DNA of 64,000 bases from Pseudonocardia sp. T1-2H. Lineage in GTDB: Bacteria > Actinomycetota > Actinomycetes > Mycobacteriales > Pseudonocardiaceae. Below, piece by piece: positions 52,736 to 60,839 of this stretch. Position numbers and translations under genes: made by a program. Under the pieces are notes generated by a model, which ran no database searches, had not been told where the DNA came from, and saw only the letters and a list, made by a program, of their open reading frames with translations. The stretch's first letter is position 1, and each line of letters starts with the position of its first letter. The DNA lies in NCBI RefSeq assembly GCF_038039215.1, contig NZ_JBBPCL010000001.1:3782001-3846000 (forward strand). Direction: 5' to 3'.

Positions 52736-53221
52736 TCAGGAGTAGTAGCGGAAGACGAGGTCGGCGACGCAGCACGGCTTGGGCTCGCCCTCGATCTCGT
52801 AGGTGAGCCGGTAGACGGCCTCTGCTCCGCCGGCGAGCTCGCGGACGTCCGCGAGCGCGACGTGCATCCGGATCCGGCTCCCCACGCGCAGCGGCGACGG
52901 GAAGCGGACCTTGTTCAGGCCGTAGTTGAGGACGACCCCGAAGCCCTCGACGGTGCAGACCTCCCAGAGCAGGCCGGTCGCCAGCCCGAGGGTCAGGAAC
53001 CCGTGCTGGACGGTCGTCCCGAACGGGCCGGCCTCCGCCCGAGCGGGGTCGACGTGGATCCACTGCTCGTCGCCGGTGAGCTTCGCGAACAGGTCGATCT
53101 GCGCCTGCTCGACGGTGCGCCAGCTGCTCGTCCCGATGTCCCCGCCCGCGCGTTCCCGCAGGCCCTCGATGCCGTGCAGGACCACCGGTCCCGATCGCTG
53201 TGTGGTGGTCGGTTCGCCCAT
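52736..53221 (-). CDS. MaoC-family (R)-enoyl hydratase-like protein
   Basis: A 161-residue single hot-dog-domain protein of the MaoC type. It has SSWRTVEQAQIDLFAKLTGDEQWIHVDPARAEAGPFGTTVQHGFLTLGLATGLLWEV, which contains the Asp/His hydratase dyad region, then VLNYGLNKVRFPSPLRVGSRIRM. It probably hydrates an enoyl thioester or similar. First gene of the operon running to 45,103, it diverges from the IclR gene. An (R)-hydroxyacyl product could feed the PHA synthase at 30,371; that link is only inferred. Confidence 0.87.
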   Translation of the reverse strand: MGEPTTTQRSGPVVLHGIEGLRERAGGDIGTSSWRTVEQAQIDLFAKLTGDEQWIHVDPARAEAGPFGTTVQHGFLTLGLATGLLWEVCTVEGFGVVLNYGLNKVRFPSPLRVGSRIRMHVALADVRELAGGAEAVYRLTYEIEGEPKPCCVADLVFRYYS

Positions 53222-53395
53222 CGTCGCGCCCTCCGTCCTCGGCGTGGCTCTTCCGGCTGACCTCGCGCCGAGTCAAACACCGCGCGACGCGGCGGCGGGC
53301 CGGCCCGAGGTCGTTTCCTGCTGAGTGGGAGTGCCGGCGGGGTCGTGGCGACATGCGCCGCGAGGTGGCCACCATGGGCCGGGACGAGGAGGGCC

Positions 53396-54166
53396 ATGGC
53401 CGGGGGCAGCACGCAGTGGCGGGGACGGTCGGTGATCAGCAAGGTCGTCTCGCTGCTCGACGCGTTCGGACCCGAGGCGCCGGAGCTGTCCCTCGGCGAG
53501 CTGGCCCGGATCACCGGCCTGCCCGTGTCCACGACCTACCGGCTCGCGTCGGAGCTCGTCGACTGGGGCGGGCTCGAACGGGCCCCGGGCGGCTCGGGCT
53601 ACTGCATCGGCATACGCCTGTGGGAGCTCGGCGCGCTGGCTCCGCGCACCGCGGAGCTCCGCGAGGTCGCGCTGCCGTACATGCAGGACCTCGGTGCGGC
53701 GACGCGGGAGAACGTCCACCTCGCGGTCCGCGACGGGCACGAGGCGCTCTACGTCGACACGATCGCCGGCCGGGCCGCCGTGCCGACCCGCTCGCGCCGG
53801 GGCGGCCGGCTGCCGTTGCACGCCACGGGCGTCGGCAAGGTGCTGCTCGCGCACGCTCCGGACGCCCTCCTGCAGGAGCTCCTGGACACCGGACTGCAAC
53901 GCTTCACCCCGCACACGATCATCGAGCCGGCCCGGCTCCGGCGGACGCTCGCGGAGGCGCGGCGCACCGGCGTCGCGTGCGCCCGCGAGGAGATGAGCCT
54001 GGGGTCGCGGTCGGTGGCCTCGCCGGTCACCGGTCCCGGCGGCGAGGTCGTCGCGGCGCTCGGGCTCGTCGTCCGGACCGGGAAGGGCGACGTCCGCCGC
54101 CTCGGCCCCGCGGTCCGCACGGCCGCGCTCTCGATCTCCCGCTCCCTCGGCTTTCGTGCGCGGTGA
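53396..54166 (+). CDS. IclR-family transcriptional regulator
   Basis: A 256-residue regulator. The winged helix is SVISKVVSLLDAFGPEAPELSLGELARITGLPVSTTYRLASELVDWGGL, and the effector domain has VRDGHEALYVDTIAG, LPLHATGVGKVLLAHAP and REEMSLGSRSVASPVTGPGGEVVAALGLVV. ATG 53,396 is fixed by GAGGAGGG just upstream. It diverges from the MaoC/oxo-acid dehydrogenase operon, which it most likely controls. The second IclR of the window (29,583) is a paralogue. Confidence 0.9.
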   Translation: MAGGSTQWRGRSVISKVVSLLDAFGPEAPELSLGELARITGLPVSTTYRLASELVDWGGLERAPGGSGYCIGIRLWELGALAPRTAELREVALPYMQDLGAATRENVHLAVRDGHEALYVDTIAGRAAVPTRSRRGGRLPLHATGVGKVLLAHAPDALLQELLDTGLQRFTPHTIIEPARLRRTLAEARRTGVACAREEMSLGSRSVASPVTGPGGEVVAALGLVVRTGKGDVRRLGPAVRTAALSISRSLGFRAR

Positions 54167-54184
54167 TCGTCGCCCTGCAGACGA

Positions 54185-55198
54185 CTACCGCGCACGGGCA
54201 CCGGAGGTGCAGTACCACTCGTACACGCCGTCGGGACGGGTCCGCCGCTCCACCTCCCCGGACCAGCGCAGGTACGCGATGTGCGCCAGGGTCTCGGAGA
54301 GCGCGAGCTGGCGCTGGTGGGCCAGGATCGCCTTCGCCACCAGCGTGTCGGCCAGCTCGGTGACCGTGCTCGGCCTCGCCTCGATCGCCCGGCGGATCTT
54401 CTCCAGGCGCCGCGTCTTGGTGCGCAGGATCGCCTCGATCCGGCCGACCGCGTCACCGAAGGGCCGGCCGTGGCCGGGGTAGACGAGGGTCGGGCCCCGG
54501 TCCGCGATCGTCCGCAGGGAGTCCAGGTAGCTGCGCAGCGGGTCGGCGTCGAAGCCGCGCTCGAAGGCGACCGGCGGTGTGATGCCCGGGAGCAGGTGGT
54601 CCCCGGAGAGCAGCAGTCCGCGCGCGGGTGACCAGAGACAGACGTGCCCGAGCGAGTGCCCCGGGGTGTGCACCACCTCCCAGGTGTCCCCGCCGATGTC
54701 CAGCTTCTCGCCACCGCGGTAGCGGGTCGACGCCTCGACGACCGAGTGCAGGTAGGGCAGCCAGCGGGTCAGGTGGTCCGCGAGATCGGTCCGCTCCAGT
54801 TCGGAGACGCCGTGGTCGGCGTAGGTGTCGCGGCGCCGGGCCCGCGCGGTGTCCGGGTGCCGGTACTTCTCGCAGTCCAGGTCCGTCATCGCGTGCATCG
54901 ACAGGCCCGCTCCGGTCAGCTCCATCAGCCGTCCGGCCAGGCCGTAGTGGTCGATGTGGGCGTGGGTGACGAGGATCCGGGAGACGTCGCGCAGCGCGTA
55001 CCCGGCGCCCTCGAGCCCCGCCTCCAGGGCGGCGAGCCCGCCGTCGGGCAGGTCCGGCCGCCACACCCCGCAGTCGACGACGGTGACCGAGTCCCCGTCC
55101 GCGAGGACGTACATGTTCACGCTCTCGACGGCGTTGACCCCGACCGGCAGCGCGACCCGGGTGACGCCGGGGACGGCGTCCATGACGAGCTCGCTCAT
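54185..55198 (-). CDS. MBL-fold hydrolase with C-terminal winged helix
   Basis: A 337-residue metallo-beta-lactamase-fold protein and paralogue of the one at 40,573. It has VTHAHIDHYG (HxHxDH), VVHTPGHSLGHVCLWS, LSGDHLLPGITPP and VYPGHGRPF, followed by a helical C-terminal domain. Its start overlaps the dodecin stop by 4 nt, so it belongs to the cydAB-dodecin operon. It converges on the IclR gene. The substrate is unknown. Confidence 0.86.
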   Translation of the reverse strand: MSELVMDAVPGVTRVALPVGVNAVESVNMYVLADGDSVTVVDCGVWRPDLPDGGLAALEAGLEGAGYALRDVSRILVTHAHIDHYGLAGRLMELTGAGLSMHAMTDLDCEKYRHPDTARARRRDTYADHGVSELERTDLADHLTRWLPYLHSVVEASTRYRGGEKLDIGGDTWEVVHTPGHSLGHVCLWSPARGLLLSGDHLLPGITPPVAFERGFDADPLRSYLDSLRTIADRGPTLVYPGHGRPFGDAVGRIEAILRTKTRRLEKIRRAIEARPSTVTELADTLVAKAILAHQRQLALSETLAHIAYLRWSGEVERRTRPDGVYEWYCTSGARAR

Positions 55199-55404
55199 CC
55201 GTGCAGGCGCTCGAGGAGGGTGAACCAGACGCGCAGCTCCACCCGGTAGGCGGCGGAAGCGCCGTCGACGATTCCCGAGATGTCCTTGACCTCGAAGGAC
55301 GTGATGCCCTGCAACGACTCCCGGGCCCGGTCCAGCGCCTCGGTGACGGCGTCCTGGATCGAGTCCCCGGTCCCGACGAGCTCGACGGCCTTCTGCACGC
55401 TCAC
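55195..55404 (-). CDS. dodecin family protein
   Basis: A 69-residue dodecin: a short strand-helix-strand-strand protein forming hollow dodecamers that bind flavins and sometimes CoA. It has KAVELVGTGDSIQDAVTEALDRARESLQGITSFEVKDISGIVDG, including the aromatic-free variant of the flavin-stacking region, and AAYRVELRVWFTL, which includes the tryptophan typical of flavin binding. The GTG start overlaps the cydB stop, and its own stop overlaps the MBL gene. Confidence 0.88.
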   Translation of the reverse strand: MSVQKAVELVGTGDSIQDAVTEALDRARESLQGITSFEVKDISGIVDGASAAYRVELRVWFTLLERLHG

Positions 55405-56444
55405 GTGGTGTCCTCCGATGGTCCGGGCTCGGCCGCGGCGGGTCCGCGCTGGAAGAGCGAGTACAGGTAGATCAGCGACGGGACCAGCACGAGCGTCCCG
55501 ATCACCAGGGAGACGAGCATCGCCACCAGCGTGGGCCGGCCGGCGGCGGCGTCGTCGATCGTCAGGGCGGGCGGGAGCAGGTACGGGTACTGCCCGGCGG
55601 CCCAGCCGACGAGGATCGTCGCCACCGCCAGCGCCGAGGCGATCCGCGCCGGGGCGTAGCGGCGCATCGCCAGGAGCACGATCGCCGCGACCCCGGCGAC
55701 CACGGACACGACGATCACGGGCAGCCCCCGCCCGAGGAGACCGTCGAAGAGCAGGGGCGCGTCGGCGCGCAGGACGAAGAACCCCACGAGCCCGGCGGCC
55801 CCGGTCACCGCCGCGGTGCCGAGGGCACGGACCCGGAACTCCTCGGCCAGCTCCTCGTGGCCGTCGCGCACCGCGTCCCCGCAGAGGAAGACCGCGGCGA
55901 GGTACGCGCAGACCAGTACCGCGAGGACACCGCCGAGCGTCGACGTCGGGTTCGCCCAGCTCGTCACGACGTTCCCGGCCGCGATCCCCGGCGGCACCCG
56001 CCCGGACGCCACCCCGCCGACGACCGCGCCCAGGAAGTAGGGCGTGACCAGCGACGACAGTGCGAAGGAGGCGCCGAGGAAGCGCCGCAGGCCGAGCTCG
56101 GTGGTGCTCTTGCGGAACGCGAACGCCGCCCCGCGCGCGATCATGCCGAAGGCCGCGAGGGTCAACGGGACGTAGAGCGTGGTCGCCACCGAGACGAAGC
56201 CGCGCGGGAACGCCGTCCAGAGCACCACCAGTACGAAGATCAACCAGACGTGGTTGGCCTCCCAGACCGGGCCGATGGAGTGCTCGATCAGGGCCCGGCG
56301 CCGCGCCCCGGCGCGGGTGCCGCCGGAGAGCAGGTCCCAGATCCCCGCGCCGAAGTCCGCGCCGCCGAAGAGCCCGTAGGCGATCAGGCCCACGAACATC
56401 AGGCCGAGCACCACCTCCGGCAGCGTCACCGAGAACGAGCTCAT
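55401..56444 (-). CDS. cydB: cytochrome bd oxidase subunit II
   Basis: A 347-residue subunit with about eight or nine membrane helices. The typical start is LPEVVLGLMFVGLIAYGLFGGADFGAGIWDLL, followed by HSIGPVWEANHVWLIFVLVVLWTAFPRGF and the conserved TPYFLGAVVGGVASG. Its ATG overlaps the cydA stop as TGATG. With CydA it forms the high-affinity quinol oxidase used at low oxygen or when the main terminal oxidase is inhibited. The cydC/cydD exporter genes are not in the window. Confidence 0.92.
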   Translation of the reverse strand: MSSFSVTLPEVVLGLMFVGLIAYGLFGGADFGAGIWDLLSGGTRAGARRRALIEHSIGPVWEANHVWLIFVLVVLWTAFPRGFVSVATTLYVPLTLAAFGMIARGAAFAFRKSTTELGLRRFLGASFALSSLVTPYFLGAVVGGVASGRVPPGIAAGNVVTSWANPTSTLGGVLAVLVCAYLAAVFLCGDAVRDGHEELAEEFRVRALGTAAVTGAAGLVGFFVLRADAPLLFDGLLGRGLPVIVVSVVAGVAAIVLLAMRRYAPARIASALAVATILVGWAAGQYPYLLPPALTIDDAAAGRPTLVAMLVSLVIGTLVLVPSLIYLYSLFQRGPAAAEPGPSEDTT

Positions 56445-57808
56445 CACGCGGCCGGTACCGGGTCGTCGCGCTCCTGCGGCGCCGCGGCGGCCTGGCCCCG
56501 GGCCAGCCGTCGCAGCACGTAGACCGTCAGCGCGGTGAGCACGAGGTAGATCACGACGACGGCGTAGAAGCCCAGGAAGAGGCCGGGCGCCGGGCTCACG
56601 GCGTCGGCGGTGCGCAGGATGCCGTACACGATGAACGGCTGCCGCCCGACCTCCGTGGTGATCCAGCCCGCCTCCATCGCCAGCACGGCCGCCGCGCCCG
56701 AGACGGCCACGGCGCGCAGGAACCAGGCGGTGTGCGGGATGCGCCGGTGTCGCCACCAGCTCCACCCGAGCCAGAGCGCGAGCAGCAGCAGGGCGGTGCC
56801 GATCCCGACCATCGCGTTGTAGGCGAGGTGGACGATGTTGACCGGCGGCCGCAGCTCCGGGGCCACGCTCTCCAGGCCGGTCACCGCGCCGTTCGGGTCG
56901 TGGGTGACCAGCAGCGACAGGCCCCAGGGGATCTCGAGCACGCCGCGCAGCTCGTCGTCGACGTAGATCCCGCCGAGCGAGAGCGGGACGGCGGTGGAGC
57001 TGCGGTACAGGCCCTCCATCGCGGCCAGCTTCACCGGCTGGTTCTCCGCGACGGCGTTCGCGATCCAGTCCCCCACCCCGATCTGGATCGGGGCCGCGAT
57101 CGCGGCGAACGTCAGCGGGACGAGCAGCCCGAAGCGGTGGTAGCGGTCGCGTCGCCCGCGAAGCATCCCGATCGCGTAGACGGACGCGATGGTGAACCCG
57201 GTGACCATGTAGGCGGCGATCAGCATGTGCACGAACTGCGGCCAGGTCGACGGGCCGAACATCGCGCCCACCGGGTCCGCGTTGACCACCCGGCCGGCCG
57301 GGTCCAGGTCGAATCCGGTGGGGTTGTTCATCCAGGCGTTGGCGGCGATCACGAAGAACGCCCCGGCGACCCCGGACACGATCATCGGGATCGCGCTGAG
57401 CATGTGTGCGCGCGGCGACATCCGGTCCCAGCCGAACAGGTAGATGCCGACGAAGATCGCCTCGATGAAGAAGGCGAAGCCCTCCAGCACGAACGGGAAG
57501 CCGAAGACCTCGCCGAACGGCTCCATCAGCCCGGGCCAGAGGATGCCCATCTCGAACGACAGCAACGTCCCGGACACGGCCCCGGCGGCGAACAGGATGC
57601 CCATGGCCTTGGCCCAGGTGTGGGCGAGCCCGCGCAGGTCGGGGTTGCCCCGCCGGTGGGCCCGCCACTCGGTGAACACCACGATCGTCGGGAACGCGAT
57701 GCCGAAACAGGAGAAGACGATGTGCCAGCCCAGCGACAGCGCCATCTGCATCCGCGCGGGATAGAGGTTGTCCGCTGCCCCGGCGAGGACGAGCGCGTAC
57801 TGCTCCAC
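56444..57808 (-). CDS. cydA: cytochrome bd oxidase subunit I
   Basis: A 454-residue haem-binding subunit. It begins LYPARMQMALSLGWHIVFSCFGIAFP, whose His ligates high-spin haem. GHPLW-type residues are varied, but GILWPGLMEPFGEVFGFPFVLEGFAFFIEAIFVGIYLFGWDR, carrying the conserved Glu pair, is intact. The quinol loop is short, as in most actinobacterial enzymes, and the C-terminal GRQPFIVYGILRTADAVSP is conserved. GTG 57,808 is preceded by GGAGG at good spacing. First gene of a four-gene overlapping operon. Confidence 0.93.
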   Translation of the reverse strand: MEQYALVLAGAADNLYPARMQMALSLGWHIVFSCFGIAFPTIVVFTEWRAHRRGNPDLRGLAHTWAKAMGILFAAGAVSGTLLSFEMGILWPGLMEPFGEVFGFPFVLEGFAFFIEAIFVGIYLFGWDRMSPRAHMLSAIPMIVSGVAGAFFVIAANAWMNNPTGFDLDPAGRVVNADPVGAMFGPSTWPQFVHMLIAAYMVTGFTIASVYAIGMLRGRRDRYHRFGLLVPLTFAAIAAPIQIGVGDWIANAVAENQPVKLAAMEGLYRSSTAVPLSLGGIYVDDELRGVLEIPWGLSLLVTHDPNGAVTGLESVAPELRPPVNIVHLAYNAMVGIGTALLLLALWLGWSWWRHRRIPHTAWFLRAVAVSGAAAVLAMEAGWITTEVGRQPFIVYGILRTADAVSPAPGLFLGFYAVVVIYLVLTALTVYVLRRLARGQAAAAPQERDDPVPAA

Positions 57809-57935
57809 GTCGGCGACCTCCGTGTTGATGATCCGGACAGCGGGCCAAGGATGCGGTGTCCCGGCGGCCGGGACGGGGCGTTCCCGCTCGATGGAAGCGG
57901 AGTACCCCACCCGGTGAGCCGCGAATACTGGAACG

Positions 57936-58664
57936 GTGGACCCCATGCCCGAGGAGCCGTCGCTCTGGCCGGACCCCGCCGCGCTCCGCGCGCTGATGGC
58001 CGGCCCGGCCGGCGCGCTGCTCGACCGGCTGCTCCGCCGGGCCGCCCGCCGGTTGATCGGGAGTCGGTTCACGGTGCCGGGGACCGGGGGTGAGCTGGTG
58101 CTCCGGCTCGACGCGGTGCGGGCCCGCCCCGAACCGCTGTCCGTCGCGGTCGGCCAGTTCGGGGACGTCGGGGTGAGCGCCTCGGACGTCGAGTGGCGCG
58201 GCGTCCCGATCCGCCGGCTGGACCTGGACTGCCGCAACGTGCACGTCCGCCCGACCGGCACCGCGGTGGCCGCACCGGTGACGCTGGCGGTCGCCGTCGG
58301 GATCGACGTCGTGCGGGACCTCGTCGCCGCCGCCCGGCCCGCCGTCCGGATCGACGCCGGCGCCCCCGGGCAGGCGCGGGTGGCCTGGTCGCACCGCCCG
58401 GGGACGGCCGCGGTCCATGTCGTCCCCGAGATCGCCGGACGCGCGCTGCAGCTGAGGCCGGCCGTCCTGGAGATCCGCTCACGCCGGTTCCGGCTGCCCG
58501 GCTGGCTCCCGCCGGCCCGGATCACCCTGCCGGATCTCCCCCGGGGTCTGCGGTTGCGCGACGTCGAACCCGGGGCCGACGAGGTCGTGCTGCGGCTCGT
58601 CGCCGGGGAGTGGGCGGAGGAGCTTCCCGCGTCGCCGCTGCTCGACCTGTTCACGATGTCCTGA
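57936..58664 (+). CDS. DUF2993 (LmeA-like) protein
   Basis: A 242-residue protein of the DUF2993 family, which includes the mycobacterial periplasmic protein LmeA. The pattern of long beta-strands is seen in ELVLRLDAVRARPEPLSVAVGQFGDVGVSASDVEWRGVPIRRLDLDCRNVHV and ALQLRPAVLEIRSRRFRLPGWLPP. No signal peptide is evident here, unlike secreted members, so it may be cytosolic. GTG 57,936 or ATG 57,945 could start it. It diverges from cydA with 127 nt between. Confidence 0.8.
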   Translation: MDPMPEEPSLWPDPAALRALMAGPAGALLDRLLRRAARRLIGSRFTVPGTGGELVLRLDAVRARPEPLSVAVGQFGDVGVSASDVEWRGVPIRRLDLDCRNVHVRPTGTAVAAPVTLAVAVGIDVVRDLVAAARPAVRIDAGAPGQARVAWSHRPGTAAVHVVPEIAGRALQLRPAVLEIRSRRFRLPGWLPPARITLPDLPRGLRLRDVEPGADEVVLRLVAGEWAEELPASPLLDLFTMS

Positions 58665-58731
58665 GGCGGACCCGGTTCCCGCTCAGCGGAACCGCACGGA
58701 ACGGGCGAGGCCCCCCGGAAGTTCACGGGAC

Positions 58732-58956
58732 ATGGCAACGGAATCGATCCAGTGCGGCCCTCACCTCGAGGCAGCGGCCGAGTCCCTCTATCGCCGGTAC
58801 GGGGCGGCGCCCTGGCGTGATCTACCCGAGGACACCCGTGCGCATTTCCGAGATCTCGTGCGGGCGGGCGTCGACGGCGCCGGGAACCCGCTCACGGACA
58901 CCCGGCAGCCCTCGGTCTCGGACCTCCCCCATCGGTCAGGGACAACCCGCCGCTGA
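58732..58956 (+). CDS. small hypothetical protein
   Basis: A 74-residue frame. HLEAAAESLYRRYGAAPWRDLPEDTRAHFRDLVRAGVDGAGNPL looks like a genuine helical domain of a type common in actinobacterial small proteins, followed by a polar tail. The ATG lies after GGAAGTTCACGGGAC, a weak ribosome-binding site. No function is recognised. Confidence 0.55.
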   Translation: MATESIQCGPHLEAAAESLYRRYGAAPWRDLPEDTRAHFRDLVRAGVDGAGNPLTDTRQPSVSDLPHRSGTTRR

Positions 58957-59068
58957 GCCCGTTCGCCCCGCCGCCGCCCTACCCTCGCGGGGAACCGCCT
59001 CCTCGGCCCGTGCGTTCCACGCACCTGAGGCAGTCGGCGGGGCCGGGTGCGAGGCGTCGGGAGGGGCA

Positions 59069-59527
59069 GTGCACGAGCGCAGGACCGGCGCGTCCGTCGA
59101 CAGCGTGGCCGTCGACGGCTCGGTGTCGGTGCAGCGGCACCGGCCGCACCAGGACCTCGTCCTCGTGCAGGTGCGGGGAGACGTCGGCGACGCCGCGGCC
59201 GCGGACCTCGGCCGGCGGCTCACCGCCGTGGCAGCGCGGGGCATGGACGCGCAGGTGGTGCTGGACCTAGCCGGGGTCACCGCCCTGTCGCGGGCCGGCC
59301 TGGACGCGGTCCTGCGAGCGCAGAAGTCGTTGGAGGCGGGCGGCGGCAGCCTCGAACTTCTCGAGCCCTCACCATCGGTGGTCCTGCTCCTGCACGACGC
59401 GGCGGCCGCGGAGGACGAGGCCCACCCGCAGCGGCGGGTCACCGCTTCGGGCGCGCCAGCACCTGCCGCAACCGGCGCGGCACGACCCCGCGGGCCGCGT
59501 CCAGCCGCCGGGCCTTGCGCCGGGTGA
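59069..59527 (+). CDS. STAS-domain protein (anti-sigma antagonist-like)
   Basis: A 152-residue protein with a STAS fold: HQDLVLVQVRGDVGDAAAADLGRRLTAVAARGMDAQVVLDLAGVTALSRAGLDAVLRAQKSLEAGGGSLELLEPSPSVVLLL. The phosphorylatable Ser/Thr region is ALSRAG, where antagonists usually have D-S-S-G/A. A long Ala/Pro/Gly-rich tail follows, and its coding sequence overlaps the convergent MFS gene by 89 nt. The GTG is set by GGGAGGGG 6 nt upstream. Confidence 0.75.
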   Translation: MHERRTGASVDSVAVDGSVSVQRHRPHQDLVLVQVRGDVGDAAAADLGRRLTAVAARGMDAQVVLDLAGVTALSRAGLDAVLRAQKSLEAGGGSLELLEPSPSVVLLLHDAAAAEDEAHPQRRVTASGAPAPAATGAARPRGPRPAAGPCAG

Positions 59528-60746
59528 CGATCACGCCGACCACCGCGAACGCCCACACCGGGTACTGCACCAGCCAGGCGATCCGGAACGCCTCCGGTGT
59601 GAAGCCGCCGAACGCCGTCATCAGCGCCCCCATCACCGCCAGGACCAGGAGCGTCGCGAGGAACCCGCCGAGGTTGACCATGCCCTGCGCCACGGCCAGG
59701 TTCGCGCTGGGGTTCGAGGTGCGCGCGATGTCGAACCCGACGACCGAGCCCGGCCCGCCCGCGGACAGCACCAGCACCAGCACGACGAGCAGCCAGATCG
59801 GCGCGGGGCCGGGCAGCAGGAGGATCGCGGTCCAGACGGCCACGTCGGCCGCGATCACCCCGAGCAGCAGCCACGAGCGCCGCATCGGGTGCCGCATCGT
59901 GAGCACCCCGAGGACGGGGCCCAGGCAGATGGTGCTGATCACCAGCAGCGAGATCAGCCCGCCGGCCGCCGCCGTCGACAGCCCTTGCCCGGTCACCAGG
60001 TAGGGCAGACCCCAGAGCAGCGAGAACACCATCATCGAGAACTGCGTGCCCATGTGGCCGAAGAAGCCCAGCCGGGTGCCCGGCCGGCGCCAGACGGCGA
60101 CGAGCCGGCGGCCGACCTCGCGGGCGGACACGGTCTCGCCGGGACGCCACCCGTCGCCGGGGGCGTTGCGGACCACCAGCAACGCCAGGACGGCGACGAG
60201 CGCGCTCCCTGCCGCCGCGATCCCGAACGCCGGGGACCAGCCGAGGCCGTGCAGGAGCACCAGGAACGGCACGGCGGACAGGATCTGCCCGAGCTGGCCG
60301 AGGATCGTCGTCAGCTGCGTCACCAACGGGACCCGCCGGGCCGGGAACCAGCGGGGCACCAGCGCGAGCACCGACACGAAGACCATCGCGTCCCCGGTGC
60401 CGACGAGCACCCGGGCCAGCGCCGCGAACGGCAGCGTCGTGGCGAACGCCAGCAGCAGCTGCCCGGCCGTCAGCACGATCCCGCTGGCCACCAGCACGGC
60501 GCGGGATCCCCAGCGGTCCACCAGCACGCCGGCCGGCAGCTGGCCGGCGACGTAGACCGCGACCTGCAGGAACACGAAGAGGGCCAGGGCGCCGGGGCTG
60601 ATCCCGAAGCGTTCCGCCGTGTCCAGCCCGGCGGCGCCGAGCGTCGTCCGCTGCATGACGGTGAGGACGTAGGCGAGCACACCGACGGTCCACACCGCCG
60701 CCGCGAGACCTGGCCGTGCTGCCGTTCCACCCGCGGTGGCCTGCAT
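59439..60746 (-). CDS. MFS transporter
   Basis: A 435-residue, twelve-helix major facilitator. It opens AVWTVGVLAYVLTVMQRTTLGAAGLDTAERFG, with the first-loop signature QLPAGVLVDRWGSRAVLVASG (G-x-x-x-D-R-x-G-R type) and VPRWFPARRVPLVTQLTTILGQLG at helix 5. The cytoplasmic C-terminus is Arg-rich. The substrate is not evident. A perfect palindromic LacI-type operator lies 46 nt upstream of its ATG, between it and the divergent LacI gene, so a sugar or sugar acid is a fair guess. Confidence 0.88.
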   Translation of the reverse strand: MQATAGGTAARPGLAAAVWTVGVLAYVLTVMQRTTLGAAGLDTAERFGISPGALALFVFLQVAVYVAGQLPAGVLVDRWGSRAVLVASGIVLTAGQLLLAFATTLPFAALARVLVGTGDAMVFVSVLALVPRWFPARRVPLVTQLTTILGQLGQILSAVPFLVLLHGLGWSPAFGIAAAGSALVAVLALLVVRNAPGDGWRPGETVSAREVGRRLVAVWRRPGTRLGFFGHMGTQFSMMVFSLLWGLPYLVTGQGLSTAAAGGLISLLVISTICLGPVLGVLTMRHPMRRSWLLLGVIAADVAVWTAILLLPGPAPIWLLVVLVLVLSAGGPGSVVGFDIARTSNPSANLAVAQGMVNLGGFLATLLVLAVMGALMTAFGGFTPEAFRIAWLVQYPVWAFAVVGVIVTRRKARRLDAARGVVPRRLRQVLARPKR

Positions 60747-60791
60747 CGATGATGCCCCTCACGCTCGCCCGGCCCCGATCGTGGGAACAGT

Positions 60792-60809
60792 ATGGCAAAC
60801 GTTTGCCAT
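60792..60809. promoter_or_regulatory. LacI-family operator (perfect 18-bp palindrome)
   Basis: ATGGCAAACGTTTGCCAT reads identically on both strands, with the central CG typical of LacI/GalR operators. It lies between the divergent MFS gene (start 60,746) and lacI-type gene (start 60,840), so it can control both. Confidence 0.85.
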
Positions 60810-60839
60810 CTTGTGCCGGAAGCGTGGTACACCTCGCGC

